Position numbers and translations under genes: made by a program | DNA from: an uncultured Muribaculaceae bacterium | Lineage (GTDB): Bacteria; Bacteroidota; Bacteroidia; Bacteroidales; Muribaculaceae | Assembly (NCBI GenBank): GCA_947644475.1 | Contig: CANRZQ010000034.1 | Span: forward strand, 1 to 15,302 | Reading direction: 5' to 3' | Length of the DNA: 15,302 nucleotides | Shown: piece by piece, positions 7,807 to 14,425 of the stretch | How the letters are laid out: each line of letters opens with the position of its first letter | How positions within the stretch are numbered: the first letter of the stretch is position 1 | Notes under the pieces: model-generated | Seen by the model: only the letters and a program-made list of their open reading frames with translations | What the model was told of the DNA's origin: nothing | The model's database searches: none

Positions 7807-8742
7807 ATGAAGATTCTTGACCTTTTTGAAAGTTACCTGCGGCTTGAACGCGGGCTAAGCGACAACACAGCCGCGGCCTATCGCCTTGATGTGGAGAAAC
7901 TTGCGGGCTGGCTGGCAGATGAGGCCGCCGGCGCGGTCGACGATGCCGCCTTTGCTGTGTTGCTTCGCGGTGTCGGCGAGCCTGCGCTGCACACATTCAT
8001 GGCCTCGCTTGCCGACCTTGGCATCTCGGCGCGCTCGCGGGCAAGGATACTAAGCGGAGTAAAATCGTTCTTCCATTTTCTGTGGCTTGAAAAGGTGGTG
8101 GAGGCCGACCCTACCGTCATGCTCGAGTCTCCGCAGGTGTCGAAGACTCTTCCCGAAGTGCTCACCGTAGAGGAAGTCGACGCCATGATTGGCGCTGTCG
8201 ACCTTGGCAAGGATGAAGGCATGCGGAATGTGGCTATGATGGAGACGCTTTACAGTTGCGGCTTGCGCGTGTCGGAACTTGTCGGCCTGCAAGTGTCGCG
8301 CATACGCTTCGATGCCAACATGATTCTTGTAGAGGGCAAGGGCAGCAAGCAGCGCATGGTGCCGATGTCGGAGCGTGCCGCAGAGGTTATATCCGGCTAT
8401 CTGGCCGACCCTTGCCGCCCGCAGCCTCAGCCGGGAGAAGAAGACGTGGTGTTCCTTAACCGGCGTGGACGGCGGCTTACTCGCCAGATGGTGTTCATTA
8501 TCGTAAAGGGGCTTGCAGAGGCTGTGGGCATAAGGCGCACAATAAGCCCCCACACGCTGCGTCATTCTTTTGCCACCCACCTGCTTGAAGGGGGGGCAAA
8601 CCTGCGCGCCATCCAGATGATGCTCGGGCACGAGTATATCTCAACCACGCAGGTATATCTGCACACCGACACATCCACGCTGCGCCGGGAGATACTGACG
8701 CATCACCCCCGGAACATGGCCGCCGCAAAGCCGGCGCAGTAG
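7807..8742 (+). CDS. xerD: Site-specific tyrosine recombinase XerD
   Basis: 311 residues, matching XerC/XerD length. An N-terminal SAM-like core-binding domain covers about 1-90 and the catalytic domain about 110-295. The catalytic set is complete: Arg154 (CGLRVSEL), Lys178 (VEGKGSKQR), His249 and Arg252 (SPHTLRHSF), His275 (MLGHE) and nucleophile Tyr284 (TQVYLHT). Family knowledge: it resolves chromosome dimers at dif together with XerC and is also used by some integrative elements. XerD rather than XerC is based on overall wording and on many Bacteroidales having a single main Xer protein; confidence in the subtype is moderate. It is probably co-transcribed with ruvB. Its last 40 bp overlap the 3' end of menA on the other strand. 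Confidence 0.93.
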   Translation: MKILDLFESYLRLERGLSDNTAAAYRLDVEKLAGWLADEAAGAVDDAAFAVLLRGVGEPALHTFMASLADLGISARSRARILSGVKSFFHFLWLEKVVEADPTVMLESPQVSKTLPEVLTVEEVDAMIGAVDLGKDEGMRNVAMMETLYSCGLRVSELVGLQVSRIRFDANMILVEGKGSKQRMVPMSERAAEVISGYLADPCRPQPQPGEEDVVFLNRRGRRLTRQMVFIIVKGLAEAVGIRRTISPHTLRHSFATHLLEGGANLRAIQMMLGHEYISTTQVYLHTDTSTLRREILTHHPRNMAAAKPAQ

Positions 8743-9581
8743 AGGAGCATGAGCATGGCCGTCATGCCCAGCAGAGGGTTTAGCGCGGCCCCCCACCGGC
8801 TCGACATCCTCAGCCACAGCATCGTGTGGCCGAAAAGGTAGGCGATCGGCACGGCAAGCCACCATATGCTTGTGGCCATCATCCATGCAATCCACATAAG
8901 CGCCACGGCTATAAATCCGTTGAAAAGATAAACGTTCGACATCGTGCCACGGCCGAAAATCACGGCAGATGTACGCTTGCCCACGGCGCGGTCGTCCTCG
9001 AGGTCGCGGTAGTTGTTCACAATAAGTATATTTGCCCCCATCATGCCCACCGACACCGAGCCGATTAGCACCGTAAGGTCCCAGAAGCCTGTCTGGAGGT
9101 AAAAAGTGAAATTAACGGGGATTATTCCGAAGAAAAACAGCACGGCCACCTCGCCAAGGCCGTGGTGCGACAGCGGATACGGCCCTGTGCTGTAAGCGAG
9201 CACGCCGAGCGCAATGAAATGGCCCACGGCTATGAGCCACCATCCTCCCCAGGCCACAAGCCCGAGCCCCACGGCGCATGCTGCGGCAAGAGTGGCAAAA
9301 GTGGCGTTGCGCATGGCCCGGGGCGAGATGTCGCCTTCGGTTACGCCACGGCGCGGCCCCTCGCGGCCCGGGCGGTCGAGGCCGTCCTTGAAGTCGTAGT
9401 ATTCGTTGGCAAAATTCGAGGCAATCTGGGCGAGTATGGCAAAAACCAGGCACAGCGCCGCCGGCGCCCATTCAAACTTTCCGGCCATGAAAGCGAAGCC
9501 AATGCCGGCGATAACGCCCGACACCGATACAGGAAGCGTGCGAAGCCGCATCGCCTCGACCCATATTGCAATTTTCTTCAT
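8703..9581 (-). CDS. menA: 1,4-dihydroxy-2-naphthoate polyprenyltransferase MenA
   Basis: 292 residues, a UbiA-superfamily integral membrane enzyme with about eight or nine hydrophobic helices. The first Asp-rich motif is NFANEYYDFKDGLD (about 57-70), followed by REGPRRGVTEG, which is typical of MenA. The second is NNYRDLEDDRAVGKRT (about 188-203). It attaches the polyprenyl side chain to DHNA in menaquinone synthesis, using Mg2+ bound by the Asp motifs at the inner membrane. No other men genes are adjacent. The start at 9581 is 16 nt from a -7 box. The stop at 8703-8705 lies inside the xerD coding sequence, so both genes share 40 bp and each encodes the other gene's tail in antisense. Confidence 0.95.
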   Translation of the reverse strand: MKKIAIWVEAMRLRTLPVSVSGVIAGIGFAFMAGKFEWAPAALCLVFAILAQIASNFANEYYDFKDGLDRPGREGPRRGVTEGDISPRAMRNATFATLAAACAVGLGLVAWGGWWLIAVGHFIALGVLAYSTGPYPLSHHGLGEVAVLFFFGIIPVNFTFYLQTGFWDLTVLIGSVSVGMMGANILIVNNYRDLEDDRAVGKRTSAVIFGRGTMSNVYLFNGFIAVALMWIAWMMATSIWWLAVPIAYLFGHTMLWLRMSSRWGAALNPLLGMTAMLMLLYCAGFAAAMFRG

Positions 9582-9597
9582 TTCGATAAAATTTTTG

Positions 9598-9605
9598 CAA
9601 AATTA
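9598..9605 (-). promoter_or_regulatory. Candidate -7 box of menA
   Basis: Minus strand reads TAATTTTG, matching TAnnTTTG, 16 nt upstream of the menA start. A CAAA on the plus strand (9620-9623) gives TTTG on the minus strand, but the 14-bp spacing is shorter than the usual 19-21. Confidence 0.55.
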
Positions 9606-9693
9606 AGAAAAATAGTGAACAAATTGCCCCTGCCGGTTGTAATAAAAGTGTAAAGTTTAGAAATTAGGATATAAGACAACCCTCCAACCCGCC

Positions 9694-9738
9694 GCCCCCG
9701 GACGCTCCCACCACCACCCAACGCGTCCGGGGGCTTTT
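9694..9738 (+). terminator. GC-rich terminator-like hairpin in the menA-greA divergent region
   Basis: A 12-bp perfect stem, GCCCCCGGACGC (9694-9705) with its complement at 9723-9734, encloses a 17-nt C/A-rich loop and is followed on the plus strand by TTTT. No gene ends upstream on the plus strand, so if it terminates anything it would be a short untranslated transcript from the region 9625-9690. It could also insulate greA from antisense transcripts. Confidence 0.5.
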
Positions 9739-9789
9739 GCGCGTGTAGGTAATGCAAATTGCGTTTAACTATTATTAAGATTTGCCGGG

Positions 9790-9820
9790 TTGATTGTTGG
9801 CAAAAAAAGTGTTAACTTTG
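9790..9820 (+). promoter_or_regulatory. Promoter of the greA cluster
   Basis: TAACTTTG (9813-9820) is a full -7 match and the same octamer as the PCMD gene promoter. TTG (9790-9792, within GGGTTGATTG) sits 20 bp upstream as a partial -33. The leader to the greA start would be about 90 nt. Confidence 0.7.
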
Positions 9821-9848
9821 CGGCGAAATAATTGTAATTACCAAAGGG

Positions 9849-9886
9849 TCCCGCTTGTTGACGTGAAGCCGGGATTCTTATTTTTT
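9849..9886 (+). promoter_or_regulatory. Leader hairpin with T-tract upstream of greA, possible attenuator
   Basis: TCCCGCTT (9849-9856) pairs with AAGCCGGGA (9866-9874) with one bulged base and a 9-nt loop. TTCTTA and six T (9881-9886) follow, so it has the form of a weak intrinsic terminator within the greA leader. GACGT in the loop (9860-9864) is complementary to ACGTC after the T-tract (9889-9893), which would give a competing or pseudoknot pairing. Confidence 0.4.
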
Positions 9887-9919
9887 CAACGTCTCAAAAA
9901 AAGAAAAGAAAATACAATC

Positions 9920-10393
9920 ATGGCTATAACTTACATGACCCGCGAGGGTTACAAGAAAAAAATGGAAGAAATCGCATATCTCGAATCAGTGAAGCGTCCC
10001 GAGATTTCACGTGCCATAGCCGAGGCCCGCGACAAAGGCGACCTCTCTGAGAACGCCGAGTACGACGCGGCAAAAGAGGCGCAGGGCATGCTCGAGATGA
10101 AGATTTCCCAACTCAAAGACCTTGTGGCCAACGCCCGCATTATCGACGACTCCAAACTCAACACCGACGAGGTTCAGATCCTCAACAAGGTGAAGATTAA
10201 AAACGTGAAAAACGGCATGGTAATCGAATACACCATCGTGGCCGACTCCGAGGCTAACCTCAAAGAAAAGAAAATTGCATCGTCGACGCCCATCGCCCAG
10301 GGCCTGCTCGGCCACAAACTCGGCGACGTGGTGGAAATCAAGGTGCCCGCCGGCCTGATGCAGTTTGAGATTGTAGAAATTTCCATTGGCTAA
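9920..10393 (+). CDS. greA: Transcription elongation factor GreA
   Basis: 157 residues, the usual GreA length. I start at ATG 9920 (MAITYMTREGYKKKMEEI); an in-frame ATG at 9794 lies upstream of the promoter box. The N-terminal coiled-coil hairpin (about 10-75) carries the acidic tip motif ARDKGDLSENAEYDAAKEAQ, whose DLSENAEYD reaches the RNA polymerase active site. The C-terminal FKBP-like domain includes SPxA-type STPIAQGLLGHKLGD. Family knowledge: it stimulates cleavage of backtracked RNA by RNA polymerase. It is followed after 38 nt by the HIT gene, a pairing I recall as common in Bacteroidales. The gap contains GTGCATTG twice (10396-10403, 10420-10427). Confidence 0.97.
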   Translation: MAITYMTREGYKKKMEEIAYLESVKRPEISRAIAEARDKGDLSENAEYDAAKEAQGMLEMKISQLKDLVANARIIDDSKLNTDEVQILNKVKIKNVKNGMVIEYTIVADSEANLKEKKIASSTPIAQGLLGHKLGDVVEIKVPAGLMQFEIVEISIG

Positions 10394-10431
10394 CCGTGCA
10401 TTGTTGCGCATCGTTAATTGTGCATTGAAAA

Positions 10432-10824
10432 ATGGCATCGATTTTCTCAAAAATAGCCGCCGGCGAGATTCCATCGTACAAGGTGGCCGAAAACGATAAA
10501 TTCTACGCATTTCTCGACATCAACCCTGTGGCGAAGGGCCACACTCTCGTGATTCCGCGCGAGGAAGTCGACTACATCTTCGACCTCGACGACGCGCTGC
10601 TTGCCGAATTTGAGATTTTTGCCAAGCGTGTTGCCAAAGCCCAGCGTCGCGCCTTCGGATGCCGCAAGGTGGCCCAGGTGGTGCTCGGCCTCGAAGTGCC
10701 CCACGCCCACATACATCTCCTCCCCATTAATTCCGAGGCAGATGTCGACTTCCGCCGCCATCTCTCCTTCACTCCGGAGGAAATGGCTGAAATCGCCGCT
10801 GAAATTGCTAAAAACTTTGAATGA
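10432..10824 (+). CDS. HIT-family (Hint/PKCI-type) nucleotide-binding hydrolase
   Basis: 130 residues, typical for the Hint branch. The N-terminal part has SIFSKIAAGEIPSYKV and FLDINPVAKGHTLVIP, both characteristic. The histidine triad is PHAHIHLLPI with His91, His93 and His95; the middle or last histidine is the nucleophile in the family. These enzymes hydrolyse adenosine phosphoramidates or dinucleotides; the physiological substrate in Bacteroidota is not known. The stop overlaps the next start as ATGA, indicating translational coupling to the lipoprotein gene. Confidence 0.95.
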   Translation: MASIFSKIAAGEIPSYKVAENDKFYAFLDINPVAKGHTLVIPREEVDYIFDLDDALLAEFEIFAKRVAKAQRRAFGCRKVAQVVLGLEVPHAHIHLLPINSEADVDFRRHLSFTPEEMAEIAAEIAKNFE

Positions 10825-11930
10825 AATCCATGAAAAAGTCAACATTATATATAATGGCCGCGGCAGCCATGACTGTGTTTGCCGCATGTTCCGGTCAGAA
10901 AGGCTGGAAAGTGGAAGGCAATGTCGAAGGTGCCGATTCCGACCAAAAAATTGTGCTTCAAGGCTTTAATGCCGGTAACTGGTATACGGTCGACTCTCTC
11001 GCCATAGGTGCCGACGGGTCGTTTGCCTACGCCTCGGAGCAGGGTGCGCAATTCCCCGACATCTACCGCCTGAACTATGCCGGCGAAAGCATCTACTTCC
11101 CCATCGACTCGATAGAGACTGTCACCGTCGAGGCAAAAGCCTCGTCGTTTGGGTCCGATTATGTGCTCGACGGCACTCCCCAGGCCCGTGCCATGATGGA
11201 AATCGACCGCAAGATTGCATCCGTAGTGTCGGAAAAAGGTGTGCAGGCCGCGCTTGCCGACTCGTTGCTTAAACGCGACCTCAATCAGGCCGTGCTCGAC
11301 GACTCGATCGGCGTGCTTTCATATTACATTATCAACAAGACGCTCGGAGGACAGCCCATGTATTCGCCGGCCGACCGCCGCGATGTGGCTATGCTCGGTG
11401 CCACGGCGCAGAAGTTCAGCCAGCTGCTTCCCTCCGACCCGCGCACCAAATACCTCGAACGCCGCTATCTTTCAGCCCGTCAGGCTATAAACCCCGGCAA
11501 GGGCGTCACCATCGAGGCTCAGGAAGTGAGCGTGCTCGACATCGACCTCTACGATGAAAAAGGACAGAAGCACAGCCTCGCCGAAGTGGCCGGAAAGGGC
11601 AATCCCGTGATTCTCTGCTTCACGGCATATAACACTGAGGCCTCGCTTCCCTACAACGTGGAACTCAACCGCCTCTATGAGGCATATCGTGGTCAGAACC
11701 TGCAAATATATCAGGTGGCCTTCGACTCCGACGAGCGTGCATGGCGCGAGACAGCCGCCAACCTGCCCTGGATCACCGTGCGCAACAATCCCACCGACGG
11801 CGACAAACTCCTGCGCACCTATAATGTGGGCATGCTTCCCATCTCGTTTGTTATCAACCGCCAAGGCGAGGTCGTAGAGCGAGTGGCAGATCCCACGGCT
11901 CTTGAATCTTCGCTCCGCAAAGTGCTGTGA
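10821..11930 (+). CDS. Thioredoxin-fold lipoprotein with DUF4369-like N-terminal region, CxxC lost
   Basis: 369 residues. A lipoprotein signal ends in VFAAC with Cys23; ATG 10830 (MKKSTLY) is an equally good start and would place that Cys at 20. Residues 28-110 are beta-rich with GNWYTVDSLAIGADGSFAY, resembling DUF4369 of Bacteroidota TlpA-like proteins; a helical part follows. Residues about 236-369 form a TlpA/AhpC-like thioredoxin fold with the cis-proline segment NVGMLPISFVI. The active-site loop reads FTAYNTEAS where redox-active relatives have FWASWCGPC, so both catalytic cysteines are replaced (Thr272, Ser275). Thiol-disulfide exchange is therefore unlikely; the protein is probably a periplasmic or outer-membrane-facing binding protein. 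It overlaps both neighbours by 4 nt. Confidence 0.85.
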   Translation: MKSMKKSTLYIMAAAAMTVFAACSGQKGWKVEGNVEGADSDQKIVLQGFNAGNWYTVDSLAIGADGSFAYASEQGAQFPDIYRLNYAGESIYFPIDSIETVTVEAKASSFGSDYVLDGTPQARAMMEIDRKIASVVSEKGVQAALADSLLKRDLNQAVLDDSIGVLSYYIINKTLGGQPMYSPADRRDVAMLGATAQKFSQLLPSDPRTKYLERRYLSARQAINPGKGVTIEAQEVSVLDIDLYDEKGQKHSLAEVAGKGNPVILCFTAYNTEASLPYNVELNRLYEAYRGQNLQIYQVAFDSDERAWRETAANLPWITVRNNPTDGDKLLRTYNVGMLPISFVINRQGEVVERVADPTALESSLRKVL

Positions 11931-13213
11931 CCCAACCGCAATATATTCCCGAAGAAAAACAACAGGCCATCGGACGCGAGCAGGCAAAATATGCTGTGCG
12001 TCAGATGGTCGGTTCCGACGGCCGGCCCGACGTGACTGCGTGGACCGGCTGCGTCGTATGCCCCCGTGGCTTTATCCTCGATGCGTGGATAAATCCGCCG
12101 GCAAATCTCATTGTCGACGACTGCGACCTGTGCTCGGAAATTGTTCCGGCCGAAGATTTCGGCGAGGAAGCGGACGAAATCGCCTCGCCGGCCATATATG
12201 CAGGATATATCCGCCGGATATGGGGCCATTTCCTGATGAACACCACCGCCCGGCTCTGGTATCTGCTGAAAGGCGCGCCGGCCGACGCCAAAATAATCTT
12301 TGCCGTCGCCGAGGACGAAAACACCGGCTTTTGGGAGAAGGGCAATTATGCCGAGTTGTTCGATATGCTTGGCATAGCGGACCGTATCGAGGTGATATCC
12401 CGTCCCACGGCGTTCCGCTCCATTGTCGTGCCGGCTCTCGGCTTCAATTTGCAGACCCACGTCAGCCCCGAGTGGCGTGAAATATTCGACCGCCTGCGCC
12501 AAGAAGCCCTGTCGCGTACAGCGCCGGATGCCAATAGTCCTAAAAAAATATTTTTCAGCCGCTCGGCATGGAAAACGCATATAGCCAAGGACATCGGCAT
12601 CGAACTGCTCGACAATTATTTCGCGCGCAACGGCTACGCAGTGATAAGTCCCGAGAAAATGACGCTTTCGGCCATGATTCGTCTTTTGGATTCGGCCGAG
12701 GCCATCGCATTTACGAGCGGCTCGGTGGCTCACAACATCTTGCTTGCCCGTGAGGGCACCTTCGTTACGATTATAGAAAGCCTGCCGACACAAAAAATCT
12801 TTCAGGTGGCCGCCAATATCGCTTCCGGCATCAGCCCGGTCTACATAGAGGGAAGCCTTGCCGTGCGTCCCGTCGAGGAAGGTTCCGGTCCATGCCTGTA
12901 TCATTACACCGACTTCTGGCGTAAGTACACCGAAGACACCGGCGGATGCCATCCCGACGAAAAATACCTCTCAGACCGTGCCGTGAAGCGTCGCTTGCGC
13001 ACATTCTTCCATTCATACAGCCGGCTATATAAGAAAGCCATATCCTATGATATGTATCTCCTCGACGAAGCCGATTTATATTTCCGCGCTCTTGAACGTT
13101 CCAAGGAAGCCCTGCGTCCATGGCTCTATGGCGAGCGAGCCTTGTATTTCAGCGACTATCTCGATCCTTATTTCTGGGCGCGGCGCGTCAAGCGTTTTCT
13201 CCGCAGACGATGA
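11927..13213 (+). CDS. GT61-type (DUF563) glycosyltransferase
   Basis: 428 residues starting at GTG 11927, which overlaps the upstream stop as GTGA; no closer ATG in frame gives as full a protein. Family marks are YIRRIWGHFLMNTTARLWYL (residues about 94-113, comparable to the GHFLxDxLxR motif), KKIFFSRSAWK (206-216), GYAVISPEKM (236-245) and the donor-site-like AFTSGSVAHNIL (261-272). GT61 enzymes transfer sugars such as xylose or GlcNAc, and in bacteria often serve capsule or LPS assembly; the donor here cannot be read from sequence. No signal peptide or membrane helix is visible, so a cytoplasmic or peripheral enzyme is expected. The last about 80 residues are basic and end in RVKRFLRRR, which may help membrane association. 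Confidence 0.8.
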   Translation: MTQPQYIPEEKQQAIGREQAKYAVRQMVGSDGRPDVTAWTGCVVCPRGFILDAWINPPANLIVDDCDLCSEIVPAEDFGEEADEIASPAIYAGYIRRIWGHFLMNTTARLWYLLKGAPADAKIIFAVAEDENTGFWEKGNYAELFDMLGIADRIEVISRPTAFRSIVVPALGFNLQTHVSPEWREIFDRLRQEALSRTAPDANSPKKIFFSRSAWKTHIAKDIGIELLDNYFARNGYAVISPEKMTLSAMIRLLDSAEAIAFTSGSVAHNILLAREGTFVTIIESLPTQKIFQVAANIASGISPVYIEGSLAVRPVEEGSGPCLYHYTDFWRKYTEDTGGCHPDEKYLSDRAVKRRLRTFFHSYSRLYKKAISYDMYLLDEADLYFRALERSKEALRPWLYGERALYFSDYLDPYFWARRVKRFLRRR

Positions 13214-13710
13214 CTGCGAAAGAATTTGAAATAGAATTCCGCCGCTACTATCTTCCGTTGGGAATGTATGCCCTGCGGATTGTCGGCGACCCCGGCGATG
13301 CGGAAGACCTTGTCGAGGATTCATTCTTGAAAACATGGCAGCGTGTAGAGGCCGGAATGGAAATCGACAACTTCCGCTCATTTATATATCGGGCGGTCCA
13401 CAACGAGTGCATAAGTTTTCTGCGTGCAAAAAAAGAGACCGTCGAGATTGACTCTATCCCCGAAATCGGCGAAGAAGAAATCGACACATCGATACGCGAC
13501 GCCCGCATCTGGCAGGCCGTTGACAGCCTGCCAGACAAGTGCCGCGAGATTTTCCTTATGAGCAAACGCGACGGCATGGCCAACGAGGAGATTGCCGACG
13601 AACTCGGCATCTCGGTAAAAACCGTCAAAAACCAACTCACCAAGGCCTTCTCGCGCATGCGCGAGGCCCTCTCCTCCGGCCACAAGCCCTTTTTCCTTCC
13701 TTTTCTCTAA
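13210..13710 (+). CDS. ECF-type RNA polymerase sigma-70 factor
   Basis: 166 residues. ATG 13210 overlaps the GT61 stop as ATGA and is preferred over an in-frame ATG at 13120 that would lie deep inside the GT61 gene. Sigma region 2 spans about 8-74 (YYLPLGMYALRIVGDPGDAE, DLVEDSFLKTWQR), and region 4 about 100-153 with helix-turn-helix EEIADELGISVKTVKNQL. There is no region 1.1 or 3, as expected for ECF factors. In Bacteroidota such factors are usually followed by a FecR-type anti-sigma gene and a SusC/TonB receptor; neither is present within the window, so the signal that controls it is unclear. It ends in a short hydrophobic tail (FFLPFL). No strong terminator follows; only T-rich DNA is seen. 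Confidence 0.93.
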   Translation: MTAKEFEIEFRRYYLPLGMYALRIVGDPGDAEDLVEDSFLKTWQRVEAGMEIDNFRSFIYRAVHNECISFLRAKKETVEIDSIPEIGEEEIDTSIRDARIWQAVDSLPDKCREIFLMSKRDGMANEEIADELGISVKTVKNQLTKAFSRMREALSSGHKPFFLPFL

Positions 13711-13715
13711 TTTTT

Positions 13716-13746
13716 TTTGATGATAAAATAAAATATATTATTTTTG
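13716..13746 (+). promoter_or_regulatory. Promoter at the start of the AT-rich region
   Basis: TTTG (13716-13719), a 19-bp spacer and TATTTTTG (13739-13746) match the Bacteroidota -33/-7 consensus closely. It lies only 6 nt after the sigma-factor stop. Initiation near 13752 would give an about 312-nt leader before the next gene at 14065. Confidence 0.75.
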
Positions 13747-13752
13747 TAACCG

Positions 13753-14046
13753 AATAGTAGAGCCGAAGAGTTGGCTCATACATCTGAAAAGGTGTTATTT
13801 GAATTATCTTCTTTTAGTAAATTCTCGCAAAATTCACTGATAGATAGAAAGATAATAGCAAGTAACACCTACATCGATAGCTAGTTCCTATCCCTTTTAG
13901 GGGTATCTGCATAGCTCTATCGGTGTGGGTTTGCTGTTATACCTCTATCTATGGCAATGCGAGAAGCCAGCTAAAAGGGTATGCAGAGTACAATCCCACA
14001 CCTTTTCTATATCAGTAAGTAACTGCTTTATCGGGATTGTAAAGCA
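13753..14046 (+). ncRNA. Highly structured leader or non-coding RNA candidate
   Basis: The about 310 nt between promoter and next gene have no credible ORF but are full of complementary segments. In order: GAGCC/GGCTC hairpin (13760-13777); domain 1 closed by AGGTGTTA/TAACACCT (13790-13797 with 13863-13870), with inner stem TTATCTT/AAGATAA (13804-13810 with 13849-13855) and a terminal hairpin with loop containing TTCTCGCA; a central hairpin (13889-13905) inside CGATAG/CTATCG; domain 2 closed by GGTGTGGG/CCCACACC (13922-13929 with 13995-14002); and TGCTTTA/TAAAGCA (14024-14046). Alternative long pairings also exist: CCCTTTTAG (13892-13900) with 13971-13979, TCTGCATA (13906-13913) with 13980-13987, and TACAATCCC (13989-13997) with GGGATTGTA (14033-14041). 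It may act as a leader of the two genes downstream or as a separate RNA. I recognise no known riboswitch or RNA family in it. Confidence 0.5.
13786..14007. repeat. Two diverged inverted copies of one structured motif
   Basis: Copy 1 is 13786-13870 on plus; copy 2 is 14007-13922 read on minus. Both start GAAAAGGTGT, so the outer 10 bp are a perfect inverted repeat. In the same order both contain CTTTTAG, TTCTCGCA in a hairpin loop, ATAGATAGA and AGCAA. Their stems use different bases but still pair: closing stem TTA/TAA versus GGG/CCC internally, inner stem TTATCTT/AAGATAA versus ATACC/GGTAT, and terminal stem GTAAATT/AATTCAC (one mismatch) versus TGGC/GCCA. The layout is also consistent with a MITE-like element of about 220 bp. 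Confidence 0.7.
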
Positions 14047-14064
14047 TCACCAAAAAAAAGCAAT

Positions 14065-14421
14065 ATGAAAAAGATGCTTTTAATGGCGGGGTTGTTTGTA
14101 TGCTCACTAGCAACTTTCGCCACGGAATCACAGCAGTTTGATGATTCCAAGCTATTAGCACAAGGCTATAGCTATGAACAAACGGTAAGAGCTTACTATG
14201 TAAATGGCGGTAGGCTTGAAATGCTAAAAATTAAAATCGCAGGTGGTAAGGTAGTTCAGTATGCTGTTGGCAAGTACAATGGCAGAGACGACTGGCGGTA
14301 TGCAGGCAATGCTGACATCCTCCGAACTCAATACCAGTATGATGGCGAATTGGCTAGGGAGTTTGAAAATAAGGCTTATATCCAAATTTCAGTTGGGAAT
14401 ATTCTCACAATCTACTTCTAG
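14065..14421 (+). CDS. Small secreted protein of unknown function
   Basis: 118 residues. A signal peptide (MKKMLLMAGLFVCSLATFA, then TESQQ) precedes an about 98-residue mature protein rich in Tyr and Gly, with alternating hydrophobic and polar residues (LEMLKIKIAGGKVVQYAVGK, AYIQISVGNILTIYF) that suggest a small beta-sheet domain. I do not recognise a family. Codon use is AT-rich, unlike the genes before 13.7 kb. It follows the structured leader and is 4 nt upstream of the next gene, so the two are probably one transcript. An A-rich stretch (14052-14059) precedes the start, which is typical for SD-less Bacteroidota genes. Confidence 0.75.
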   Translation: MKKMLLMAGLFVCSLATFATESQQFDDSKLLAQGYSYEQTVRAYYVNGGRLEMLKIKIAGGKVVQYAVGKYNGRDDWRYAGNADILRTQYQYDGELAREFENKAYIQISVGNILTIYF

Positions 14422-14425
14422 TCCT

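Noticed and set aside
7807..8742. XerD as the integrase of a mobile element
   Set aside because: It sits tightly behind ruvB in a housekeeping-like cluster, has the standard Xer length and motifs, and no attachment-site duplication is seen nearby.
11819..12952. Long minus-strand open frame opposite the lipoprotein and GT61 genes
   Set aside because: It crosses two well-supported coupled genes and has no recognisable protein features; the plus-strand genes carry family motifs.
13786..14007. Integron attC site
   Set aside because: The folded copies lack the R''/R' core pair (RYYYAAC...GTTRRRY) in the right order, no integrase of the integron type is present, and no second site follows the two downstream genes.
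13786..14007. CRISPR array or invertible promoter
   Set aside because: There are no regularly spaced direct repeats. The inverted copies are too diverged inside for homologous inversion, and only the outer 10 bp are identical.
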